The notes under the pieces are model-generated. The model searched no databases, was not told the origin of the DNA, and worked only from the letters and a program-made list of their open reading frames with translations. Position numbers and translations under genes: made by a program. 29,111 nucleotides of DNA from a virus. The stretch's first letter is position 1. Every line of letters starts with the position of its first letter. Shown one piece after another: positions 15,446 to 21,595 of this stretch. The stretch is from positions 1 through 29,111 of the IMG/VR virus record IMGVR_UViG_3300042516_002876; one strand, given 5' to 3'.

Positions 15446-16081
15446 TCACTTCCCCTTCCTCTTAGACAGGACGTAAGCCACCGCCACCGCCGCCACAGCG
15501 AGGACGAGCGCCACACCAACCCATTGCGGCAGGGAGCCCAGGCTTTGCAGCGCTGGCGCCGCCGTAGCCGCCGCAGAAGCCGCAGCGGCGACAGTGATCG
15601 CCCCTTTACCCGTCTGGGTACGCGCGGCCTCACCAGCCGTCGTGACAGGCTTCGGTACGCCAGCAAGGCGTAGCCCTTCGTCAATCACATCCGCAGAATA
15701 CGGCTGACCACCAAGCTCGTGCGCGATGATCGCCTGCACCAGAGGGCGGAGATCGGCGTAGGTATGAAGGTCAAGTTCCTCATCCGGCCCTCGGTTCATG
15801 GCGTGGGCTACGACCATCACATAGGCGCTCGTGTTGTTCTCGACGCTCGGCGCCCATCGGTTGATGATCTTGCGCACGGTGCGCAACTTGTGCCGGTCCT
15901 GATAGGTGGTCAGCAAGCAGGCAAGCGCGCGGATGCCGTACTCATGAGATTGGAACTCGGCAAAGCGCGGCGGGTTGCCGGTCGCCTCAATCCCCACCTG
16001 CCCCTGCCATTTATTCGCGGGACTCCAATCAATGTTGCCGGGGTTTTTGTTCCGGTAGCCACGGCTCTGTTTGGCCTTCAT
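15446..16081 (-). CDS. Endolysin / virion lysozyme-like (PRD1 P5-type) with C-terminal membrane segment, 211 aa
   Basis: The N-terminal 120 residues carry RGYRNKNPGNIDWS, then FAEFQSHEYGIRALACLLTTY, then IINRWAPSVENNTSAYV. This is the recurrent pattern of a phage peptidoglycan-degrading family related to the PRD1 structural lysin. A Thr/Ala-rich linker (about 143-180) leads to one hydrophobic helix, LPQWVGVALVLAVAAVAVAY (about 185-205), and a basic end SKRKGK. This places the enzyme on the membrane with its catalytic part presumably outside. No signal peptide is seen at the N-terminus. It lies between a small membrane protein and the spanins, so it is the likely lysis enzyme. The catalytic residue is not assigned. 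Confidence 0.75.
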   Translation of the reverse strand: MKAKQSRGYRNKNPGNIDWSPANKWQGQVGIEATGNPPRFAEFQSHEYGIRALACLLTTYQDRHKLRTVRKIINRWAPSVENNTSAYVMVVAHAMNRGPDEELDLHTYADLRPLVQAIIAHELGGQPYSADVIDEGLRLAGVPKPVTTAGEAARTQTGKGAITVAAAASAAATAAPALQSLGSLPQWVGVALVLAVAAVAVAYVLSKRKGK

Positions 16082-16082
16082 A

Positions 16083-16385
16083 TCACCTGCCTCCTTGGCT
16101 CGGTTGGGTTCTGGTCAGCGTCACTTCCAGGCGACGCAGCATTTCGGTTTGGGCTGCAATACGCTCGTCCACGCGCGACAGCCACTCCCCGATCCGACGC
16201 GCTTCCTGCTTGGTCTGCTGCTCTGACAACACCAAACCCGCAATCTGGCGCTCTTGGTGGTCCACCCGCGTCGAAAGCGAAGCGGCCCACCAGATCACGC
16301 AAACGGTTTGCACCGCCATAGTAAGAATTAGCGCGAGAGGCACTTTCTTATCCAGATGCCATGATTCCGTACGGGGTTGCTCCAT
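16083..16385 (-). CDS. Single-pass membrane protein with coiled-coil tail, holin-like candidate, 100 aa
   Basis: ATG at 16385 follows AGGAGG. One hydrophobic helix (VPLALILTMAVQTVCVIWWA, about residues 15-34) is preceded by a short charged N-terminus (MEQPRTESWHLDKK). A charged helix follows (VDHQERQIAGLVLSEQQTKQ). It sits immediately before the endolysin, one base from its start, a typical holin position. The long soluble coiled coil is more like a spanin or a regulator than a classical holin. Assignment is positional. Confidence 0.6.
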   Translation of the reverse strand: MEQPRTESWHLDKKVPLALILTMAVQTVCVIWWAASLSTRVDHQERQIAGLVLSEQQTKQEARRIGEWLSRVDERIAAQTEMLRRLEVTLTRTQPSQGGR

Positions 16386-16421
16386 TCTTTCCTCCTATGC
16401 CTCTTGGTTTTCGATAGAGTC

Positions 16422-16832
16422 TTACGCGATAGGACCGCGTAGATTGGAGAGGGCCACGGCTGACCCGTTCGCGTCGGTCGCCGTCACCCGGCAGAAGACG
16501 TGATAACCCTGGTCTGCGGCTTGCAGCACATAGGTCAAAGCCGTGGCACCAGCGATTGGATGGTTCCCACGGAACCACTGACGCGCGTAGGTCGGCGTCG
16601 CAACGCCAGTCCATGTGCCGTTGGTCGTGGTGAGGGTCTGCCCGACCGTTGCGGTGCCGGTAACGGCGGGGGCGACCGTGTTCGCAGGCGGCGGCTTACC
16701 ACCAACCTTCAGCGCTTCGGTGCGCTGGTATAGGTTCGTGCGAAGGGACCGCTCACCGCGCTGATACGCGGTGACGCCTGCACCATCGTAACCCTCACGG
16801 AAACGAACGGCGCGTTGAGAACGAGAAGCCAT
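16422..16832 (-). CDS. Phage protein with one Ig-like domain, 136 aa
   Basis: The N-terminal 45 residues are basic and helical (MASRSQRAVRFREGYDGAGV). A short Pro linker is followed by one Ig-like repeat: APAVTGTATVGQTLTTTNGT, then WTGVATPTYARQWFRG, then YVLQAADQGYHVFCRVTATD, then ANGSAV. The W.W..YxC-like strand pattern matches bacterial and phage Ig-like domains used for weak glycan binding on virion surfaces. It lies between the tail-collar protein and the lysis block, so it may decorate the capsid or tail. ATG at 16832 is preceded by GAAAGGAA. Confidence 0.7.
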   Translation of the reverse strand: MASRSQRAVRFREGYDGAGVTAYQRGERSLRTNLYQRTEALKVGGKPPPANTVAPAVTGTATVGQTLTTTNGTWTGVATPTYARQWFRGNHPIAGATALTYVLQAADQGYHVFCRVTATDANGSAVALSNLRGPIA

Positions 16833-16845
16833 CTGAAAATTCCTT

Positions 16846-17937
16846 TCAGGTTTTGATGATGTAGTTAAGGATCATGGTAGGCGGCATAGCCGTGTGGTTG
16901 TGCGGCTGACCGCCACCAATAGCGTTTGTATTTACTGTGTGGCTGTGCGCGCCGCTTACGCTAGACTCACCGATTGACGGCGGAGTTCCGTTACCTTGAA
17001 TGACGTATTTTTCGTCAAAACCGCCGCCAGCGAGCGAGCGAACTGGATACCTACGACCGCCATTATCTAGATTGTTGCCGGGGCCAACCTGATCACCGTT
17101 CCATGTCCAGTGAGAGTGGTCGCCGCCCGAAGAAGCTGTACCGCTGTGCGTATGGCTCGGCATCTGGTCTACGGTCAGTGTGGTGTTACCAGACGACTGA
17201 GAGCCGCCCGCCGCGCCAACCACCAAACCATCAACACCGGACACCGCGTTAGTAATACGCCCCGCTGCGGTTCCTCCCATATTGTCCTTACCGAAAACGG
17301 AACGCCCGCGAAGGTCTGGTAGGTTGAACGAGTTTCCGTCAACAGAACCGTAAGTCGTTTGCAGAATCCCGAACAAGTCTGCGTATGTCGCCCTGCTTAC
17401 TGATTGACCAGCGCACAAAAGCCATCCTGCCGGCGCTGTCGATCCGGCGTAAGCCATCACGACACCAACTGGCGTACCTCTATCAGCCGCCGCGGCGCTA
17501 ATGGCACCGCGCGCCGCCGCGGCGTTTGCCGCTGTAATGAGCGCTTCACCCGTTGCTGTAGCGCCAATCGCTACACGCGCGGCTGATTCGTCTGCGGCGC
17601 CGAAAAGAGCCAAACCAACTTCGGACGCGTCTGAGGACTGTAAAAAGGACTCCAAAACTATATTCGGAATCCGCATATCAATGGACGCGCCAACACCCCA
17701 CAACCGGGCCAAACTGCCGTCTTGCGCTCGATCAACCATCAACACATCGCCAGCACGGGATGTGCATTTCACAATTTCCCAATTCACGCCTGATTGGATC
17801 GTGGCGTAAAACCACTCGCCGCTAACAGGGGCGGGAAAACGATTCCCAGTGCCGTTGGCGACCGTAATGGTCGAGTCAGACAACTGCGCCTGTAGCCCTA
17901 AAGTGGACGCGGCGTTGTTTTTGAAGATGACTGGCAT
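16846..17937 (-). CDS. Tail collar-domain fibre protein, 363 aa
   Basis: ATG at 17937 is preceded by GAGGG. The N-terminal 110 residues (MPVIFKNNAASTLGLQAQLS, then VDRAQDGSLARLWGVGASID) form a virion-attachment beta domain seen in many phage fibres. An Ala-rich linker follows. The Phage Tail Collar segment begins GVVMAYAGSTAPAGWLLCAG then YADLFGILQTTYGSVDGNSF and NLPDLRGRSVFG. His-rich HxH motifs (SHTH, DHSH, AHSH, HNH) end the protein before MPPTMILNYIIKT. Collar-domain proteins form short fibres or fibre tips that contact the host and may coordinate metal through HxH. It lies directly after the adaptor genes. Confidence 0.85.
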   Translation of the reverse strand: MPVIFKNNAASTLGLQAQLSDSTITVANGTGNRFPAPVSGEWFYATIQSGVNWEIVKCTSRAGDVLMVDRAQDGSLARLWGVGASIDMRIPNIVLESFLQSSDASEVGLALFGAADESAARVAIGATATGEALITAANAAAARGAISAAAADRGTPVGVVMAYAGSTAPAGWLLCAGQSVSRATYADLFGILQTTYGSVDGNSFNLPDLRGRSVFGKDNMGGTAAGRITNAVSGVDGLVVGAAGGSQSSGNTTLTVDQMPSHTHSGTASSGGDHSHWTWNGDQVGPGNNLDNGGRRYPVRSLAGGGFDEKYVIQGNGTPPSIGESSVSGAHSHTVNTNAIGGGQPHNHTAMPPTMILNYIIKT

Positions 17938-17944
17938 TTATCCC

Positions 17945-18568
17945 TCACGCAAACGGTGCGAACTGAGCAAACATCGCATTAAGCCCGCGCCCACCATCAA
18001 CTACGCGCCTCGCGTTGAACACCCCACGGTCATAGTACCACTGATGTTCAGGCGCGATGCGCTGATTGGTGTAGGGCTTATCCGGCACGCGGTACATGCG
18101 CGCAAGCACACCATGGAGCAGCGCGTCATGGTACGGGCGTACGATGGCCGGGAGGGCTGATTCTGTCATTGGGAGCAGAGTCAGCGCAACCTCAACTTCA
18201 ATGGGGTCGGTGACATCCGCCGTAGGTGCTGGATAGACCCCCACTGTCCGATCGTCCACGAGCATTGCTGACGCGGGCAAGCCGTCCTGCGTCGTCATGA
18301 GCGGCTTTGCAGCAAGCAGCAACACGCGGTCTTTATATGTGGCCCCAAGAAGAAGCACAGCAGACTCACTATTCGTGAGCCCAAGCGCGTAAGTTTCAAC
18401 GCCAACGCTGGGGGTCAGCGCAACCGTGCGCCTCCAAATCCGCGAGCGTGCGAGAAAATCAGAAACAACCCACCGAGACTCAAGGTCAACGGCGTCAGGA
18501 GTAGCGCCGCTAAGGCGCAGCATCGCCGCTTGGCGGATAGACTCCAAAAGGCCAAGAGTCTCGCTCAT
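17945..18568 (-). CDS. Head-tail connector / tail tubular protein A-like, 207 aa
   Basis: ATG at 18568 overlaps the TGA of the upstream adaptor as ATGA. The N-terminus is helical (MSETLGLLESIRQAAMLRLS). A beta-rich middle follows (VALTPSVGVETYALG, then LLLGATYKDRVLLLAAKPL, then VGVYPAPTADVTDPIEVEVA). The C-terminus AIVRPYHDALLHGVLARMYR then VPDKPYTNQRIAPEHQWYYD matches a recurrent adaptor pattern (P.YHDALLHGVLARLYR.P.KP). Such proteins attach below the portal and link it to the tail hub. Size and position fit. Confidence 0.75.
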   Translation of the reverse strand: MSETLGLLESIRQAAMLRLSGATPDAVDLESRWVVSDFLARSRIWRRTVALTPSVGVETYALGLTNSESAVLLLGATYKDRVLLLAAKPLMTTQDGLPASAMLVDDRTVGVYPAPTADVTDPIEVEVALTLLPMTESALPAIVRPYHDALLHGVLARMYRVPDKPYTNQRIAPEHQWYYDRGVFNARRVVDGGRGLNAMFAQFAPFA

Positions 18569-18918
18569 TGCGCCTTACCTCCCACCATAGCAACGCCAAA
18601 CGCCTGCATGAGAACGACGGCCCGGCCATCCTGCGAGAAAGTATCTTCACGCAGATCAGTGCGTCCAGCGACGTAATTCACCACTTGCGGGAACACCATA
18701 TCCGGCAACGGGATCACAGTCGCCATATTTGCCGAGGTGTAGAGAGGGATAGAATCGCGAAGCGTCGTCAGAAACAAATCTGGACGCAGCCTGCGCGCTT
18801 CAGAGATCGCTTCGGTGACGTACATCGCCATTTGATCATTTGACACGCGATATGGCTCGCGTTCGTCCTGTATGATCACTCTGGCTGCGCGGATCACGTT
18901 TTCAACAGTACGCGCCAT
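18565..18918 (-). CDS. Phage head-tail adaptor protein, 117 aa
   Basis: ATG at 18918 follows AGGGGG, and its stop is coupled to the next gene. The helical start MARTVENVIRAARVIIQDE, the acidic-aromatic middle (YRVSNDQMAMYVTEAISEAR then RLRPDLF) and a beta end (SANMATVIPLPDMVFPQVVN) follow the layout of small podophage adaptor proteins that bind the portal ring. It is the first gene after the capsid terminator. The exact family is not certain. Confidence 0.7.
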   Translation of the reverse strand: MARTVENVIRAARVIIQDEREPYRVSNDQMAMYVTEAISEARRLRPDLFLTTLRDSIPLYTSANMATVIPLPDMVFPQVVNYVAGRTDLREDTFSQDGRAVVLMQAFGVAMVGGKAQ

Positions 18919-18936
18919 CTCGTCCCCCTAAAGGAA

Positions 18937-18960
18937 GTAGCCCGCCGTTTGGCGGGCTAC
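18937..18960 (-). terminator. Hairpin terminator after the major capsid gene
   Basis: A perfect ten-base stem, GTAGCCCGCC pairing with GGCGGGCTAC across a four-base loop, lies 13 bases beyond the capsid stop in the minus-strand direction. It is followed on that strand by TTCCTTTAGG, a weak U-rich tail. It probably ends or attenuates transcription, so capsid transcripts exceed tail transcripts. Confidence 0.75.
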
Positions 18961-18973
18961 CAGTTTCGCCATA

Positions 18974-19954
18974 TTAGGTAGGCGTACCAGCGGAAGCGTC
19001 AGGCTTCGCGTACAGTTGGGCATACGCGGTCGGGTCGATGACCTTACGGCCATAGACCTGAAGGCCGCGCATCAGGTTGCCGAACGTGCGCTCAGAACGC
19101 ATCACTTCCATTTGCGTCATCTGAGACGCGAAGGTGAAGGCGTTCTTGTGGCCGGCGTAGATGTAGGTCGCACCGTCCGTGTCGTTACCACCCACGCCAT
19201 CCGTCGCAGAGGTCGGCAGCAGGTTGGAGTTATACAGCGTGAAGCGGTCGATCATACCCAGACGCCCGTTACGAGCAACGGAGGTGCCGTCGCCGGTCAG
19301 AGACGCATCGCGCAGATCGGAGCGCTTGAGCAGCGACGCAGCCCAAGCCGGGATCACGATCCAACGACCGTTCTCGGGGATGTTCTGCTCGTCAAGCACC
19401 TGACCCATCAGGATGATGTAGTCGATGATGTTCGTACGAGACAGAGTGACCGGCGTACCGGCAACCCCAAGGTTGATGTTCTGCGAGATGCGCCCGGCGC
19501 CCGTGCCGCGGTTGCGAGCCGTAGCTTGGTTCACCAGTTGCAGCAAGCAGTCGGTGTCGATCACGATCTTCATTTGCTCAGAAGCGTCAGCCGACCACTG
19601 GTTCATTTGATCAATGTCGGACTGAATCTTCATCACATCGTCAAGGTGCAGGTTGAAGTACTTGCCCTGGTCGATGAGCATTTCGAGCGTCGGAGAGGAC
19701 GGACGATCAACCACGAGTTCCTGATTCGATTCGTAGTTACGAATCGTGATCGTCGGGCGAGTACGCATGATGATTTTGTCACCATGGTTCTTGATCTCGC
19801 CTTCGTAGTCAGTGTTCGAGATCGCGGCGAGAACCGTCGCGTCATAGAACTTCTCGATGAGCTTCGTAGACCAAATTTCAGGGATGAAATTGGTCGTATA
19901 GGCGGGGTTCGGGTTCGACCCAGAAAACGGCGATGCCGCGATAGGGAAAGACAT
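18974..19954 (-). CDS. Major capsid protein, 326 aa
   Basis: ATG at 19954 has an AGGAGG site five bases upstream; an upstream in-frame start would add eight residues and is less likely. The product starts MSFPIAASPFSGSNPNPAYT. It has FIPEIWSTKLIEKFYDATVL, then GDKIIMRTRPTITI, then DQGKYFNLHLDDVMKIQSDI, then RWIVIPAWAASLLKRSD, ending in MQVEVMRSERTFG-like strand and LRGLQVYGRKVID. This order is that of HK97-fold capsid proteins of podophages (N-terminal arm, E-loop near 50-90, P-domain spine helix, A-domain beta). Gene order portal, scaffold, capsid, terminator, adaptor is canonical. Length 326 is normal for the type. Confidence 0.9.
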   Translation of the reverse strand: MSFPIAASPFSGSNPNPAYTTNFIPEIWSTKLIEKFYDATVLAAISNTDYEGEIKNHGDKIIMRTRPTITIRNYESNQELVVDRPSSPTLEMLIDQGKYFNLHLDDVMKIQSDIDQMNQWSADASEQMKIVIDTDCLLQLVNQATARNRGTGAGRISQNINLGVAGTPVTLSRTNIIDYIILMGQVLDEQNIPENGRWIVIPAWAASLLKRSDLRDASLTGDGTSVARNGRLGMIDRFTLYNSNLLPTSATDGVGGNDTDGATYIYAGHKNAFTFASQMTQMEVMRSERTFGNLMRGLQVYGRKVIDPTAYAQLYAKPDASAGTPT

Positions 19955-19959
19955 TACTG

Positions 19960-19995
19960 CCTCCTGTTGGCAACCCAACAGCCTATCGCGGCTGT
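19960..19995 (-). promoter_or_regulatory. Capsid mRNA leader with two overlapping hairpins next to the ribosome site
   Basis: On the minus strand a six-base stem (ACAGCC/GGCTGT, 19990-19995 with 19978-19983) is followed by a seven-base stem (CTGTTGG/CCAACAG, 19975-19981 with 19964-19970). They share bases 19978-19981, so both cannot form fully at once. The second ends against the AGGAGG ribosome site at 19960-19965. This could tune translation or mRNA stability of the capsid gene. The pairing is seen; the role is inferred. Confidence 0.45.
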
Positions 19996-20016
19996 CGGAT
20001 CAGATGATGAAAGGGA

Positions 20017-21114
20017 TCATGCGGCCTTCACCCTACCTTCGCGTTGAGCTTCAGCAATGTCACGCTCGATGCGGTCCTTGTCTTCTGGACGGCTCCGATA
20101 CGCTCCACGCGACACTTCGCGATAGAAGGATTGGATTTCCGCAACTGTCCAGACTTTTGCCCCAGGCTTGGCCGGTTCCGGCGTCTGCGAGGGCGATGGC
20201 TTCCCAGGAGCGGCGAAGTCCTCAAGCGTTGGGCCGGTTGTCGGCTGCTGGGCGGTAGCCTCGGGAGGCTCCGTACCGGAAGCCGGCGCCGCACCCGACG
20301 CCTTTGCACTTTGCGACTCCCCCACGCCCTGCTGGCTCAGGAACGCGGTAAAGATGCGCGCTGTGTGGACATCATTAAGACTCTGCACCGCCATGTCAAG
20401 CGCATTTCTACGCGGCAGGTTGTAGAGCGGGTCGAACTCATCCAACCATGCGTTGAACTCCTGCGAAGAATCAATCTTCTGCCAGTCTTTAACCGCCTCC
20501 CCAAGGCGCTCCAAAAACCGCTCTTTCGCGGTTTGCGCGACTTGGTTCTTCGTTGTACCCACAGCCGCGTTCACCGATTCCAACTTGTTCAGCAGTCGGG
20601 TTTCAAGCGCCGCTAGAGCCTTGGTGACATCGGCCATGATGTAGCGCTTGGCAATATCGAACATATCCTGCCCATAATTCTCCAACTCGTCCTTTGTTGG
20701 GGTCTTGTACTCCGGCGTGTCGTACTCCTGAGCAGGGGCCTCGGTGATCCTCGCCCGCAAGGACTCGATCTCGGCTTCGAGTCGAATCCTGGCGTCGCGC
20801 TCCCTCGGCAGTTCGGCGTCATATCGCCCGCGCCATGTGCGGAGGTCGTTTTCCGCCTTGGCAAGCTGCTGGCGAAGCGCCTCAAGCTCCGCGTTCGGCG
20901 CGGGCTGAACAGCGTCAACGGAGGGCGGTGCCTGTACAGGCGTGGGCTGCATCCCAACGCCCTCCGTTTCCGTCACAGCCGTATCAACAACCGGCTGCGA
21001 GTCCGCTTCCGTAGTACCCCCTGTAGCGGAAGCGGAAGCAGAAAGCGTCTTGATCAAATCGTCAGCGGCGGCGGCGCGAGCCCTGACTGATTCTGGAATG
21101 TTCGATTCGCTCAT
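20017..21114 (-). CDS. Capsid scaffold protein, 365 aa
   Basis: ATG at 21114 shares its A with the upstream TGA (TGATG) and has AAGGAG upstream. The N-terminal 75 residues are Pro/Thr/Val-rich and disordered. Residues about 75-130 form a charged coiled coil (LEALRQQLAKAENDLRTWRG, then RLEAEIESLRARITE), and helices follow to 270. After a Pro linker the C-terminus reads AKVWTVAEIQSFYREVSRGA then YRSRPEDKDRIERDIAEAQR. This EIxxFYxxVxxGxYxxRPEDK pattern is the capsid-binding tail of podophage scaffolds. It immediately precedes the capsid gene in the same transcript. Confidence 0.85.
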   Translation of the reverse strand: MSESNIPESVRARAAAADDLIKTLSASASATGGTTEADSQPVVDTAVTETEGVGMQPTPVQAPPSVDAVQPAPNAELEALRQQLAKAENDLRTWRGRYDAELPRERDARIRLEAEIESLRARITEAPAQEYDTPEYKTPTKDELENYGQDMFDIAKRYIMADVTKALAALETRLLNKLESVNAAVGTTKNQVAQTAKERFLERLGEAVKDWQKIDSSQEFNAWLDEFDPLYNLPRRNALDMAVQSLNDVHTARIFTAFLSQQGVGESQSAKASGAAPASGTEPPEATAQQPTTGPTLEDFAAPGKPSPSQTPEPAKPGAKVWTVAEIQSFYREVSRGAYRSRPEDKDRIERDIAEAQREGRVKAA

Positions 21115-21395
21115 CAATAAACTCCTTTTTGTTTCGTGGAGACACGGCGGTTGTATTCGTCAATTCGTGCGTCACAATTCGCCATGGATTCACGAATATT
21201 CCGCACAGCCGCAAGCTGGCCGATCAGTTTGTATGTGGAGTGCGGACAATCGGAAGCATCGGCTATCGAGGTCACTAACCTCGATTCCGAATCCGTGAGA
21301 CACTTATACAGCGCCTCAAAGCTGTGGGATGAAGCCCGGCGAATCGCTTGAAATGCAGTTTCAAGCGCCACCGGGCTCGCGGGGGCTTCTTGCAT
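21114..21395 (-). CDS. Hypothetical protein in head-gene cluster, 93 aa
   Basis: ATG at 21395 lies five bases beyond the upstream stop; its stop is coupled to the scaffold start (TGATG). The protein is helical and polar (AIRRASSHSFEALYKCLTDS, then TYKLIGQLAAVRNIRESMAN) with three Cys and no recognised domain. Such small helical genes between portal and scaffold are often virion accessory proteins. Function unknown. Confidence 0.7.
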   Translation of the reverse strand: MQEAPASPVALETAFQAIRRASSHSFEALYKCLTDSESRLVTSIADASDCPHSTYKLIGQLAAVRNIRESMANCDARIDEYNRRVSTKQKGVY

Positions 21396-21400
21396 GGCGC

Positions 21401-21595
21401 TTAGTACGCCTTCGGCATACGGTTGCGCACCTTCGGAACAGCGGCGCCGGTCGTCATCGTGCCACCCATCGGGTTCATGCTGGAGCCGCCGCCCTTGGCG
21501 ATACCCGGCAGTTTGCCCTTAGACACGACCTTGGAATTTTTGGCCGCGCCCATTTTACCCTTACCACTCATACCCTTCATCATATTGGACCTCAT
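21401..21595 (-). CDS. Small basic Gly/Met-rich protein, 64 aa
   Basis: ATG at 21595 overlaps the portal TGA as ATGA. The product is rich in Gly, Lys, Met and Ser (MRSNMMKGMSGKGKMGAAKN), without predicted structure except a short C-terminal PKVRNRMPKAY. Similar low-complexity basic proteins are frequent just after portal in podophages. A possible role is in DNA or capsid contact; no motif proves it. Confidence 0.7.
   Translation of the reverse strand: MRSNMMKGMSGKGKMGAAKNSKVVSKGKLPGIAKGGGSSMNPMGGTMTTGAAVPKVRNRMPKAY

Noticed and set aside
19016-20047. A 343-codon open frame on the plus strand opposite the capsid gene
   Set aside because: Its product is an Arg/His/Asp-rich mixture with no fold pattern, typical of the complement of a GC-rich gene, while the minus frame is a clear capsid protein.
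20044-20616. A 190-codon plus-strand frame opposite the scaffold gene
   Set aside because: Composition is Arg/Leu/Cys-rich without a fold pattern; the minus strand carries a clear scaffold.
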